Part shown: positions 33,222 through 43,150 of the stretch, in pieces
Layout: each line of letters begins with the position of its first letter
How positions within the stretch are numbered: the first letter of the stretch is position 1
Made by a program: the position numbers and the translations under genes
The notes under the pieces: generated by a model
What the model was told of the DNA's origin: nothing
What the model saw: only the letters and a program-made list of their open reading frames with translations
The model's database searches: none
Assembly (NCBI GenBank): GCA_020747015.1
Contig: JAGTJM010000005.1
Location: forward strand, 124,001-188,000
Origin: Pyrenochaeta sp. MPI-SDFR-AT-0127
Lineage: Eukaryota; Ascomycota; Dothideomycetes; Pleosporales; Cucurbitariaceae
DNA: 64,000 nt
Reading direction: 5' to 3'

Positions 33222-33962
33222 AAATAAATCAAAAGATACTCGCCTTGAAAGCTTTTGGTCGGTGGTGCTGCTGAGCTGCTGAGCTGCTGGAGATTTGGGG
33301 AGAGAATGAGAAGAGGAATTGGCTTACTCCAAGCCGTTGTTTACATAGTTAACTTTCTTAGCTTTGTGTCTTCGCATAGACTTACATAGCATCTCCCTTT
33401 TAGATACCAATTCAACATGCAATTAAAAAAACTGTGCGCGCAATTTCCTTTATCATTCTAATCCACGGTTGAAATACTCGGACATCGATCCACTCGTCTC
33501 CACCCTTTGATGTTTAATTATTCCCTAGCGTACGTACAATCAAATAAGCGCAGAATTTGACAAAGCTTTGTATATCTTATTTTATCCTTTTCTTGTAATT
33601 TAGCCATTTAACTTTCAGGTGCCTTTCTTACTAGTGAACTCTACCCTATAAGTATGGAATAAGTAGAAAATATGTAGTTTATAGTTGGATATTATTTTAC
33701 TTAGAAATAGGTAATATAACGCTAAGTAAATAAGGAAGTTCTCCCCACTCAGTTTTAGTCGCCTTATAGCACAAGAGATTCGCGCTTGAGTCGACGAGGA
33801 TAGAGCTTGGTAGTCGACTTTTAGAATTGTGTAAACGGAGATAAGCTTGGAGACCCGGAGATACGATCCAAGGACGTACATGTCAACCGTCAGCCTCGAG
33901 TTTCTGCTTTCTTGAACCACTGACGCTTCCCTCTTCAAGTCTGTTCTATCACGCTATGCATC
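33222..33962. other. Intergenic with AT-rich patch
   Basis: No coding region was recognised. The part at about 33540-33760 is visibly AT-rich and could be repeat-induced-mutation or 3' sequence; I see no repeat copy to confirm this. Confidence 0.45.
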
Positions 33963-34514
33963 ATGGCACAATCAAAATTCAACTACCAGCAGTTCCCCTC
34001 TGAGCAGTTCGTTGAGAGTTGTGGCGCCGTCCTCTTTGACCTCTCAGATCTTCAGGCACCCAGAGTCTGCCTTGTGAACCTCTTGAAAACAGACGAGTGG
34101 ATGTTCGCCAAGGGCCGCCGAAACGTCAACGAATCACGAAAAGATGCTGCATTGCGCGAAGTCACCGAGGAGACGGGATACCGATGCCATTTGCTGCCAG
34201 TCAGGATGGCTACCCGAGCTTGCGCTGCTGATGCGCCGGCAAATGTAGCAGACAAAGCTCGTCTCTACGATGAGCTCACTGAGCCATTTATGTGTACTAT
34301 CAGGGAACTTGCACTAGGAAAGGGTGTCAAGATCATCTGGTGGTACATTGCAACCTTGGATGATGATGCGCTTGGGCAGAGAGGGGCTGGTGAAGCTAAC
34401 TTCAAGCCTATGTTTTTCACTTGCGAAGAAGCAATCGAGAAGTTGACCTTCAAGTCGGATCGCGAAGTACTGGAGAAAGCTATTCATATATTGGAAGCCA
34501 CGATAAGGCCTTGA
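33963..34514 (+). CDS. Nudix hydrolase
   Basis: A single-exon ORF of 183 residues. It contains a perfect Nudix box at residues 51-73, of the form G-x5-E-x7-R-E-x2-E-E-x-G-Y, with the metal-binding REVTEETGY. The fold begins with VESCGAVLFDL and the strand VCLVNLL. Family members cleave nucleoside diphosphates linked to another group (NUDT2/diadenosine-polyphosphate or diphosphoinositol-phosphate type). The substrate cannot be assigned from sequence; the text KTDEWMFAKGRRN just before the box resembles Ap4A/diphosphoinositol hydrolases (WxxPKGRxE pattern) with F-A-K in place of P-K. The stop lies about 100 bp from the convergent GST-like gene. Confidence 0.9.
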   Translation: MAQSKFNYQQFPSEQFVESCGAVLFDLSDLQAPRVCLVNLLKTDEWMFAKGRRNVNESRKDAALREVTEETGYRCHLLPVRMATRACAADAPANVADKARLYDELTEPFMCTIRELALGKGVKIIWWYIATLDDDALGQRGAGEANFKPMFFTCEEAIEKLTFKSDREVLEKAIHILEATIRP

Positions 34515-34615
34515 AAAATGATGACTCATCTCGCGAGACTGGCTTGTAAACCCTTACATTGTGTTCATTTCTTCGCTACCTACTCTTGGCGTATCTGGCC
34601 TAATTGTCATACAAT

Positions 34616-35484
34616 CTAGCTATCTCTCTGTAACCACTTTCTCGATGCCTCGTAGACCTTGGGGAATGCCGGGTCAAGGGCCAGGTATCTCTCAAAGAGC
34701 ACCTTGTTAATACGGTTCATGAAATGCAACATAGCAACCAAGATGAGATCGGGATACAAAACTATTTGAGTCAGCCATGGCCCAAATTCCGATTCTCGGA
34801 TTGGGGCGCACCAGTCTCCCCGAGGAAGAAAGGACCACCGTTCTTCCTTAGTAAATCTCCAGCTTCCTTTGCTGGCATCATTGCGTTTTCCCAACACTTC
34901 TCGTTAGCTCCTAGTCGTTCTAACTCTTGTAACGGAGCGCCAAAAACCTCCTTTCTCGCCCTGTGAAAATACTCGGCAGACGGCTCACACAACAAAGATG
35001 GTATCTTTGGTATGAAATGCGGAACGAGAGGATCTATTAACTTGGATACGTGATCACGTATTTGGATAACGATGGGGTCGTCTAGGTGAAGAGACGGGGT
35101 TGGGTAACGTTTCTCTAGCTCATGTGCTATGAGCCAGGAGTCCATCCCGTAAGACCCATCGTCATACTTGACGGCAGGGCTACTGTAGTCTGTGGTGTAG
35201 CCAGGAGCGGTCTTGTCATTCGGTGGGAGGCCACTGTCTGAGATCAGTTACCTGCAATCAATGCTGACTGAAGTGCACACACAAGGACTTTAATGTAGGT
35301 GCAAGGTCTGGATACTCGAGCCATACTGTCTTGTATTCGATGTCTTTGTAATTCAAGATCATCCGAACTGCTATCATTAGTATTATGCTAGGATTGTGTT
35401 GCATAATTTACCCTTCCATGGGGCCATCGACCACGCTGTGCCCTGCTGGCTTGGAATATCATACAGCGTCATTTGTGATGACAT
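34616..35484 (-). CDS. Glutathione S-transferase-like protein
   Basis: Four exons (35412-35484, 35283-35370, 34812-35233, 34616-34761; introns of 41, 49 and 50 nt) give 242 residues with all phases matching. The N-terminal thioredoxin-like domain reads MTLYDIPSQQGTAWSMAPWK, then VRMILNYKDIEYKTVWLEYPDLAPTL, KSFGLPPND, and the glutathione-site-like VKYDDGSYGMDSWLIAHELE. The helical C-terminal domain ends with GGPFFLGET / VLYPDLILVAMLHF and EASRKWLQRDS. The architecture is of fungal GST-like proteins used in detoxification or in ether-bond cleavage; the substrate is unknown. The last donor (GTGCGC) is weak but the join restores the family sequence. A second Met at 35472 is an alternative start. 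Confidence 0.85.
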
Positions 35485-36800
35485 TTCGGAATTGCAGACC
35501 GGTTTATTAACAAATTCAAGAAGAAGCAGCAGAAGAGCAACTCCTTGAATAGTTGAAAATTCATTCTTTACGTCTTGTGAAGTCTCCGGCGGGCATCCGA
35601 GAAGCATTGGTCATCAGCTCAATATGGAGCAAAACTGCTTGGTCTAGCTAGAATAGGAAATGATGCACTCCAGACATCAAAAGTGACTATATCATCCCCA
35701 GCGCACAAGATAGTGCCGGACAGGAACAATCGAGCAGATGGTTTGTCTCTCGGTCGACGCATGTCGGCCGCCGAAAGGCGAAACTAATGCTCACTACGTC
35801 GGCGCCTACCTGTCCGATCACATACTCTTCTTTACTACCAGGGCTTTGAACTGCAACAACCTCAGATCAAGCATCTGCTCCGCCTCCCACTCTTAAGCTT
35901 CACCTCCAACATCCACACCCGCCGCTCAGCGAATCACGATGCGCAAACAGTCAGCATTCAGCAGGATTCAGCTAAGCGACGGTTGTTCAGCCCCTAAATT
36001 GCTTCTGGGATTTAAGCTCATCGTGGCTTAGACACCTCACAGATGCGCAGGGCTAGAACCCTTTCAACGAATCAACGCACATTCAACAATTCGACGACGC
36101 CAAAAATACGACTGATAGTCGATACGGGCTGACTAGATTCAGGATTCAGCCTCACACAAAATGATCTTTATGGCGCGATCTCCCGCCGAGGAGCTGTGGT
36201 GGGTTGTGAACTTTGTGCCGAGCATCGGGCTCGATTGATTTCAACATCTTCTCCATTCTCGACGCACCTGTTGAAGCTTTGCCCTTTGGTCAGCTTTGTC
36301 GCAACACTTTGTTGGCTTCCCCAAACCTGAGGGGTGCGTACAATTCTTGCTTCTACGGCCCCATCTTTCAGCCCCCAATACTATACCCACCCTGCCACGC
36401 GCGACCGTGTCGAGCGGGAACAACCAAGTGATAAACCAACGACCTGCGCTCTTCACACCCCGAAGTTTCCTGACAGCGAGCTTTTCGGCCCTCAAACGAC
36501 TCGCGCTCATCTGCTTTGATCTTCTAAGCCCGCCAACGTTTTCATAACGGTTTTCCGCTTTGGGAAGCAGCAATCCTTGGCGGGACGTATTTCGACACAG
36601 GTTCTTGTTGTCCCTGACAGAAATATTAGATTGGCAATTGTCGTGGACCGACAATACGGCAATCCTGTGAGAGCTTGCGCGGCCTTTGATTTCACTGCGC
36701 GGACTGTTAGAGTCATTCTAGTCAACTGATCTGGGCACGGATCAAAGCAACTCGAAAAACACACTGAAGGGTCCCACGTGGTCCTCACGATAGATTCAAG
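35485..36800. other. Intergenic (1.3 kb), divergent promoters
   Basis: This region lies between the divergent GST-like and membrane-protein genes. Small ORFs around 36210-36790 overlap on both strands and look like chance frames. No family similarity was seen. Confidence 0.5.
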
Positions 36801-38819
36801 ATGGAGCGGGATCGGGTAATTAGCAACGGGAGCGATTACCCATCATCCATTGCTCCATTGATCGCTTACGACACTCCTCCAACTTACGATGGCGGCGATA
36901 TTTCGATGCAAAATGTGGACACTTCATATTCAAACTCAACACCAGTGGCCTCACCAGGGTTCATGGACGCCAAAGGCGGGACTTACACATACCTCAGCAC
37001 ACCGAACTCGACGTTCGACGTGGAAGACGGACAGCATCATCACCATCACCATCACGTTAAGCGATTCGATCACAACCTAGCACGAAAAAAGCTTTTCAAG
37101 ACGGGCGGGTTGAAGCTTTTGATTACCCTCTTCTTTAGTGCAGCAATATGTCTATGTCTCAAAGCGTGGGAAGGATTTCGCACGCCTGTCGTCCTTTCGA
37201 AAATGGACGTGCGAATCTTCAATGCTGTTTTGATAGGCCTCTCTCTGTGTCTAGGTCTCAACATCTTGTCATCACTTAAACACTACGCCGCCACCTTTAG
37301 ATGGTCCTTCCTTACTCGACGGTATGTTAGTTTGGAGGTGTTTGATCTCATTCTTCATCTGAGCTCGCTCGCCAAGGTCACCAAGCTCATGATCATTTCA
37401 TCACCTGGATTCCGCGGCCGAACGTTCCTGCGCAGATTTCGATGGTTTAAGGATGTGAGAGACGATGGAACCAAGTGGATGTGGCTGGTTTGCTTCTTCT
37501 GGCTTTCGATCAACATAGGCTCCCAGATCTTAGTCGCATTGCTGAGTTTGTTCTGGCCTATGAGTAACTCTGAAGTTCCACTTCTTACCCACGGTAATGT
37601 GACTGTAGCAGACCTTACTACATGGTACCTTGAGACTGGTCCGCCTGAAACGGATTCTATGGCCAATGAGACGTCGCTGGAAGCGGCATGGATGTTTGGC
37701 ATGGAGGCCATGGTTTATCCCGAGTTTGAGCTGAGTAACTTGCAAAAGGACTTCTCCAACATGCCAGGTACTCCACTCTACAAAGGAAATGGCTCATACA
37801 ACTACCGCTTCTTCAATCGAGATCCCACGCACCAGTACACCAACTACCTCATCAGTTCGCGCAATGTGTCAGCAGTCACAACTTGTGAGCAACTCGAAGT
37901 ACGGGGCAACGGGACCGTCATAGATACCGACAAAGAAGTTAAAGAGTTTGGAAGCATGTACATTGAAGGCAAAGAGCCTGGCAAGGACTGGAACAAGTAT
38001 CCCATCCCTGAGCAAGCAAGTGGTGCTATCACGTGGGTGGCATCAGTATATGAATATTGCGGACCAAGATGCACAAACTTCACTGTTTTACAGTATGGCT
38101 TTGATGAACGTGTCAAAAACACTTCATTGTTCCTTTGCAATAGCACTTTGGGCACTGTCACCAAAGCATATGCCCGTAACGACATCACCACTCATAGCGA
38201 CCAGGACTCTGCGGCAGTCTACGGCACTGATGAATTTGCACGGATTGCCGCTGGTGCAATTGGCTGGACCGGCATTCCCTGGAACAACTGGGTTGAACGA
38301 CAAGCCCGCTCCTACTCGCAGGGTTCCAAATGGTCACCCGCCAAAATGGTGTCAAAAGAGGAAGTTGAAGACATGTTGATGCGCTTCACCATCGGCGCAG
38401 TCGCTGCTTTTGACGACCACGGCATCCGGTACAATCTGACATCTCAACGCGTTGTACCTACACAGGGTCAGCAACTCGACGTCGATTGGTCATATATTTT
38501 TAGTATTCTAGGCGGCATCTGCGGTATTCAATTTCTCGCCCTCTGTCTGCTTGTCATCTTTGCCAACCGCACAATTGTCCGGGATGACAGCTACTTCAGC
38601 ATGGCTATGCTGTTGAGCGGTGTTGTTGGCAAGATTGGAAAGAATGGAATGAACATGTCAGGCGATGAGATCAAAAACCATCCCAAGTTGAAGTGGAAGA
38701 AGATTCGGTATGATTATAGAGAGGGAAAGAATGGAGATCCGAATCAGGTGGATATCTTCTTTGAAGGCATAGACCAAAAAGAGGGAAGAAAGAGTTGGGC
38801 TCCAGGATCGTACAGTTGA
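36801..38819 (+). CDS. Multipass membrane glycoprotein of unknown function
   Basis: An intronless ORF of 672 residues. The N-terminal 85 residues are cytosolic-type low complexity and contain seven consecutive histidines (37035-37055). Membrane segments are likely at about 105-125 (KLLITLFFSAAICLCL), 139-160 (FNAVLIGLSLCLGLNILSSL), 224-250 (MWLVCFFWLSINIGSQILVA) and 563-592 (YIFSILGGICGIQFLALCLL). Between the third and fourth segments lies a loop of about 310 residues with at least ten N-glycosylation sites (NVTV, NETS, NGSY, NVSA, NGTV, NFTV, NTSL, NSTL, NLTS) and several cysteines, so it should face outside or the lumen. The layout resembles a recurrent class of large fungal plasma-membrane proteins of unknown role. 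I cannot name a function. Confidence 0.78.
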   Translation: MERDRVISNGSDYPSSIAPLIAYDTPPTYDGGDISMQNVDTSYSNSTPVASPGFMDAKGGTYTYLSTPNSTFDVEDGQHHHHHHHVKRFDHNLARKKLFKTGGLKLLITLFFSAAICLCLKAWEGFRTPVVLSKMDVRIFNAVLIGLSLCLGLNILSSLKHYAATFRWSFLTRRYVSLEVFDLILHLSSLAKVTKLMIISSPGFRGRTFLRRFRWFKDVRDDGTKWMWLVCFFWLSINIGSQILVALLSLFWPMSNSEVPLLTHGNVTVADLTTWYLETGPPETDSMANETSLEAAWMFGMEAMVYPEFELSNLQKDFSNMPGTPLYKGNGSYNYRFFNRDPTHQYTNYLISSRNVSAVTTCEQLEVRGNGTVIDTDKEVKEFGSMYIEGKEPGKDWNKYPIPEQASGAITWVASVYEYCGPRCTNFTVLQYGFDERVKNTSLFLCNSTLGTVTKAYARNDITTHSDQDSAAVYGTDEFARIAAGAIGWTGIPWNNWVERQARSYSQGSKWSPAKMVSKEEVEDMLMRFTIGAVAAFDDHGIRYNLTSQRVVPTQGQQLDVDWSYIFSILGGICGIQFLALCLLVIFANRTIVRDDSYFSMAMLLSGVVGKIGKNGMNMSGDEIKNHPKLKWKKIRYDYREGKNGDPNQVDIFFEGIDQKEGRKSWAPGSYS

Positions 38820-38950
38820 AACGATTCCTGTACCTTTGATTTTGTATGCGAGTAGTCATTATCAGTTTATATTGGATCATAGTAATCCTATACTAATTTT
38901 TCCAAGCACTGAGGCTACAACTCCTTTTATCATCAACACTCCCTATTCAT

Positions 38951-39805
38951 TCATATGTGATCTCCACGAAGGAAGAGTGGAACATCAGTTCTCTCAAGTA
39001 TATAGAGCCAATTGAACACTTTTGGTCTGTGTGTGACAGTGGTAGCCTCTGCCTCCTCCACCGGTTGCTGGTTTGCATTATCCACCTCGCTTTTTTCTAC
39101 CAATTGCCACAGAGTGGCAGGACTTGGGACCACCTCATGTTCTGCTGATGAGCACGACGATGCATTCAGGAAAGGGAAGCGGTCGTTGGAGTAAGAGAGC
39201 GTAATCCAGCGTGCTCTTGGTTTTGCTACAAGCGCTAAATTCACAGCCAGGATATACAATGGATGTATCGCTTCAGCTATACTTGTGGAATCCAAATCGG
39301 TGGGACTGTACGGGTCAACGCTGATGGGAAACGGTCGCGGGATGTATATGTCGTCTGCACATGAAATAGCGTCTGAGGTGGATTTGTCGATGATCAGGGA
39401 GTATGCGGTACGACTACAAGCGTGGAGAAGGGAGTTGTGATCGAGCAGATTGACGGCATCCCAGCGCATGTACGTGGGTGCTTGACCATCTTTAAGACGT
39501 GGGTCTACGCCGGCTATTCCCCGCTCGCGCTTCTGACCCAAAGTCACTGCAACTTCCGAGTAGTCTAGATTGTGGATTTGGCTTGCATCCTCGACATGTA
39601 AGCGCAGATGAAAGGAGAGTAATGACGTGCCACTGCCAATATGCAGGAATTGTGGCCTGTCCTCGCTGGCTATTCTCAAAGCGTCGACAATGGAAGCATC
39701 CAGGGCGGTGGGAGCACCAAGCCATTCAAAGGGCTCAGCATTGGAGGAGAAGCGAGCATCCCAGTATTCTTGCGATCCAAAAGAGGGTGGACTTTTTGAA
39801 GGCAT
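38951..39805 (-). CDS. Class I SAM-dependent methyltransferase (METTL13/EFM-like)
   Basis: A single-exon ORF of 284 residues starting MPSKSPPSFGSQEYWDARFS. The opening QEYWDARF ... EPFEWLG is the hallmark entry of the METTL13/ECE2-like family. The SAM-binding loop reads FLHIGSGTSLLSFHLR, with the acidic-loop block IHNLDYSEVAV and the motif-IV region YSLIIDKSTSDAISC. Relatives methylate lysines or the N-terminus of translation elongation factors; the exact target of this one is not known. Compared with the family the sequence is somewhat diverged in the first Gly-rich loop (GSGTS rather than GCGNS). It reads away from the divergent mitochondrial gene at 40130. Confidence 0.82.
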   Translation of the reverse strand: MPSKSPPSFGSQEYWDARFSSNAEPFEWLGAPTALDASIVDALRIASEDRPQFLHIGSGTSLLSFHLRLHVEDASQIHNLDYSEVAVTLGQKRERGIAGVDPRLKDGQAPTYMRWDAVNLLDHNSLLHACSRTAYSLIIDKSTSDAISCADDIYIPRPFPISVDPYSPTDLDSTSIAEAIHPLYILAVNLALVAKPRARWITLSYSNDRFPFLNASSCSSAEHEVVPSPATLWQLVEKSEVDNANQQPVEEAEATTVTHRPKVFNWLYILERTDVPLFLRGDHI

Positions 39806-40129
39806 TGTGACTTTTTGTTTTCTGGTGGGGAGGACTGTTGAAGTTAGTATGACGTTGTATACTTAGGCTTTGAGCCCCCAGAAGAGATAACATCGAGTGC
39901 CTCAAGCGGACGCGTTGATTAGGACAGCTACTGAATTACGAGGCTTGATACTTGTGTGTACACATTGCTTGAGTGAATAGGTTGTGGTGTTGGTGGGCTG
40001 TGGCACTGATGCTTGGCGCAGATACCAAATTGCGAAGGCCCGAACTTTCTCCGTAACGTGAAGAACTTGGTTTCATCAACTTGCGGACTCCCGCACTCGC
40101 GCTGCACCCCCAGCGTCATACATAGCAAC
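39806..40129. other. Divergent promoter, methyltransferase and mitochondrial protein
   Basis: A 324-bp shared upstream region. Nothing else was recognised. Confidence 0.55.
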
Positions 40130-40914
40130 ATGGCAACGCTTCAATCAATACCACGCTTCCTTCTGCCACGCGGCCCTCTTCTACTGCGACCGCAAGCACG
40201 CGCAATCTTCCCCGCAGCCCTCCGCCATGCCTCCGCCTCTGCAAAAGGCCTCTCAGAAGAGTTTCGCCGGCGACAAGCAGCGCAACAGCAAAAGTCGACT
40301 CCCGTAATACCACAGCCCGATAAGTACCGCCCGCCATCCCATGGAAAGAGGACGCCAAATAGGAACTTGGAGAATCGCGTGTATGGACCACCGGTGACGG
40401 AAGAGGACAAGAAGAGAATGGCAACCAAGAAGTATCCGAACATGATGAGTCCCGAGGGCACGTTTTCGCATTGGTTCTTGAACAACAAAGTGATTCATTT
40501 GTGGATAACAATGGTATGCCCAAACTAGCCCAGACCCTTAACTCACCCCATGCTAACCACCATTAGGGTATACTCGTCTCCCTCGCCGTAGCAGCATGGT
40601 ACATGGATTTCATCTCCAAAACCATTTACGCCGAACTCCTCCCCTCGCGCAAGGATTTCTTGCACCATCCCATCGGGTCGACAAAGCGCTTTGTCGAAGT
40701 CTACCAAATGCATATGGCGCAAACATCACAACTGTACTCTGAACAACGGCTGAAGAAGGCAGAGGATATCGAGAAGAGGAAGCAATACAGGCTGGAAAGG
40801 CAAAGAGAGGCAGAAGAGAGGGGCGAGGAGTATATCGAAGACCCCAGATATTATGTTGGCGAGGATGGAGTGAGGAGACGCAGGGTCAAGAGGTGGTTTG
40901 GAATTTGGGAGTAG
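40130..40914 (+). CDS. Mitochondrial single-pass membrane protein of unknown function
   Basis: Two exons (40130-40513 and 40567-40914; intron 40514-40566) give 243 residues. The N-terminus (MATLQSIPRFLLPRGPLLLR, then PQARAIFPAALRHAS) is rich in Arg and hydrophobic residues and lacks acids, fitting a mitochondrial presequence. A transmembrane segment spans the splice site (VIHLWITM / GILVSLAVAAWYMDF). The C-terminal half is a strongly charged helix (LYSEQRLKKAEDIEKRKQYR). The end reads YYVGEDGVRRRRVKRWFGIW. I recognise this as a conserved fungal inner-membrane-type protein but cannot assign a role. A component of respiratory-complex assembly or organisation is conceivable, without direct evidence. 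Confidence 0.72.
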
Positions 40915-41525
40915 AGAGTAACCTTCAAGAAGGTGACTCAAGTGCCCCTGTAAGAGCAGTTTCTGGGCTATCTGGGTAGAGATCTGTAGATGAAGAACGA
41001 GAGGGGATGTGTAAGATCATCTGTGGACTCCGTGCTGCAGTAGAACCTGGGTGAAGTAATTGGCCAGCAACTATAGATACGACACAGTGCCAAGAACAGG
41101 CAAACCATGTATGACTGCAAAGCATATATTGTAAATTATAGACTACTTGACGTGTCTTTCTCCTCATTGAATTATCCCCAACTTTGTATAACACAATTGT
41201 AGCTCTAGAGGCATTCATTCACGTTCACGTACGCTACCCCACAGCCTTGTATTGGGCTACTCACATGGTTTACTGTGAGCTCATATAGTTGTTCACAAAC
41301 AATATAGAGGCCTCCAATGGTTCCAAAGACACTCGTACAGTATATATGAACAAGCCAAAAGGCTGCGTACATCCAATGAAGCAACCCGATTGGACACCGG
41401 GTGAGGCCTTTCTCATAAATAATCTTGAACTTTGATTAGACAAAAGCGATTTCGTTTGAGAAAACGACCAATCGCTGTTTGAGATGAAGACTATTCATCC
41501 TCCAATTCGGTCCGAATTCCGTGAT

Positions 41526-41563
41526 ACCGGTGGCTGAAATGTCAAACAGCCACTGCCACCGGT
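41526..41563. repeat. Hairpin-forming inverted repeat
   Basis: The arms accggtggc and gccaccggt are perfect reverse complements separated by 20 nt. A second overlapping pairing (gtggctg with cagccac) is also possible. It lies about 600 bp upstream of the GH62 start. It could be a regulator site or a structural palindrome; nothing decides. Confidence 0.6.
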
Positions 41564-42083
41564 GTTAAAGATTTAAGTAGATTACTTTGCAATCAAAAAT
41601 CTCCACCAAGACGCGTCATATTTGGATAGACGATAGACACTTCAACGCTATCCCCCGCATTACCTATCAACATAAGCTTTACCACAGTTCAGGTACACGG
41701 ATTTCCCCCAGTTCCCCGCATTACGGAGAATTTCAGTCCGTAAAGCTATTAGCAGCCCTCAACAATCCATCTACTGCTTACTTTTATACAAGACATTTGA
41801 TTTTCTAGGTTACAAGCCCATGCTCAACCCCAAAAAGCAACCCGACCTTCCTAATCTGTGCTGTACTATGCCAGATCAACTCAACTTTTGGCACGCGGTC
41901 TGATACCGAGGCATCAAAGCGTGTCTTGTTACTAGCAGTCAACGGCAAATGGCAGGGTTGCATGGAAACTAGTGCCCTGAGAGGGGGCAAATCTATGATT
42001 AATCGGCGTGATGGTTCTCGGTTGCTTTTTCATTCTCCTTTCATATTGTCATATTACCTGAAATGGCAAGATGAGATGCTCAG

Positions 42084-42094
42084 TATATAAAAGG
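42084..42094 (+). promoter_or_regulatory. TATA element of the GH62 gene
   Basis: The sequence tatataaaagg lies 76-86 bp upstream of the GH62 start codon, a canonical position for a strongly inducible fungal secreted-enzyme gene. Confidence 0.75.
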
Positions 42095-42169
42095 AATGAA
42101 TCCTCGCCTCAACACGTAATCTAAACTTACCTTTACCGTATTTGAAACATTTCTTCAGTCAGACTGAAA

Positions 42170-43150
42170 ATGGTCAACGTTCGCCTGCTGTCGGCCAGCA
42201 TCGCATTGATAGCGTCCCATGTGGGCGTCGTAGCGCAGACCACGTGCGCCCTTCCGTCAACGTACCGCTGGACGTCGACTGGAGTGCTTGCCAACCCGAA
42301 ATCGGGGTGGGCATCGCTCAAGGACTTTACCCACGTAAACTACAATGGAAAACAGCTGGTTTATGCGACGACCCATGACACGGGAACCACCTGGGGCTCA
42401 ATGACATTCGGCCTCTTCACCAACTGGTCTGAGATGGCCTCCGCGAGCCAAAACAAGATGTCGTCGGCCGTTGTTGCACCCACACTCTTCTACTTCGCCC
42501 CCAAGAATGTTTGGGTTCTCGCTTATCAATGGGGCTCAACTGCATTCTCCTATCGAACATCAACGGACCCAACGAATGGAAATGGGTGGTCGTCAGCGCA
42601 GCCTCTCTTTTCTGGGAGCATCACTGGTTCCAGCACGGGACCAATCGACCAAACAGTCATCGGTGATAGCTCGAACATGTACCTCTTCTTCGCTGGTGAT
42701 AATGGCAAGATTTATAGGGCTAGCATGCCTATTGGGAACTTTCCCGGAAACTTTGGCAGCGCGTCGACGGTAGTCATGACTGACTCGACCAACAATCTGT
42801 TCGAGGCGGTCCAGGTATACACTGTCAAGGGCCAGAACAGATACTTGATGATTGTAGAGGCAATTGGAGCAAACGGACGATACTTCCGCTCATTCACCGC
42901 AACTAGTCTGAGTGGCTCGTGGACGCCACAGGCTGCTACCGAAAGCAACCCTTTTGCGGGTAAGGCCAACAGTGGAGCCACTTGGACTAATGACATTAGC
43001 CACGGCGATCTACTCCGCAGCAACCCTGACCAGACAATGACTATTGACCCTTGCAACCTGCAGTTATTGTATCAAGGACGAGCACCTAATTCTGGTGGCG
43101 ACTATGGACTCTTGCCGTATCGGCCCGGTCTATTGACTCTGCAGCGATAG
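42170..43150 (+). CDS. GH62 alpha-L-arabinofuranosidase, secreted
   Basis: A single-exon ORF of 326 residues with a signal peptide (MVNVRLLSASIALIASHVGV). The catalytic domain starts CALPSTYRWTSTGVLANPKS and shows GH62 landmarks: SGWASLKDFTHVNYNGKQL, GSMTFGLFTNWSEM, VAPTLFYFAPKNVWVLAYQW, GPIDQTVIGDSSNMYLFFAG, NLFEAVQVYTVKGQNRYLMI and VEAIGANGRYFRSFTA, and near the end DISHGDLLRSNPDQTMTIDP. The Asp after KDF-type strands, the Asp in GPIDQT and the Glu in FEAVQVY sit where the catalytic residues are expected. It removes arabinose side chains from arabinoxylan. No carbohydrate-binding module is attached. The strong TATA element fits carbon-source induction. Confidence 0.95.
   Translation: MVNVRLLSASIALIASHVGVVAQTTCALPSTYRWTSTGVLANPKSGWASLKDFTHVNYNGKQLVYATTHDTGTTWGSMTFGLFTNWSEMASASQNKMSSAVVAPTLFYFAPKNVWVLAYQWGSTAFSYRTSTDPTNGNGWSSAQPLFSGSITGSSTGPIDQTVIGDSSNMYLFFAGDNGKIYRASMPIGNFPGNFGSASTVVMTDSTNNLFEAVQVYTVKGQNRYLMIVEAIGANGRYFRSFTATSLSGSWTPQAATESNPFAGKANSGATWTNDISHGDLLRSNPDQTMTIDPCNLQLLYQGRAPNSGGDYGLLPYRPGLLTLQR

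Larger units (their letters stand above)
40915..42169. other. Intergenic upstream of GH62 (1.3 kb)
   Basis: No coding region was recognised. It contains a 9-bp inverted repeat (accggtggc 41526-41534, gccaccggt 41555-41563, 20-nt loop) and the GH62 TATA element. Confidence 0.6.
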
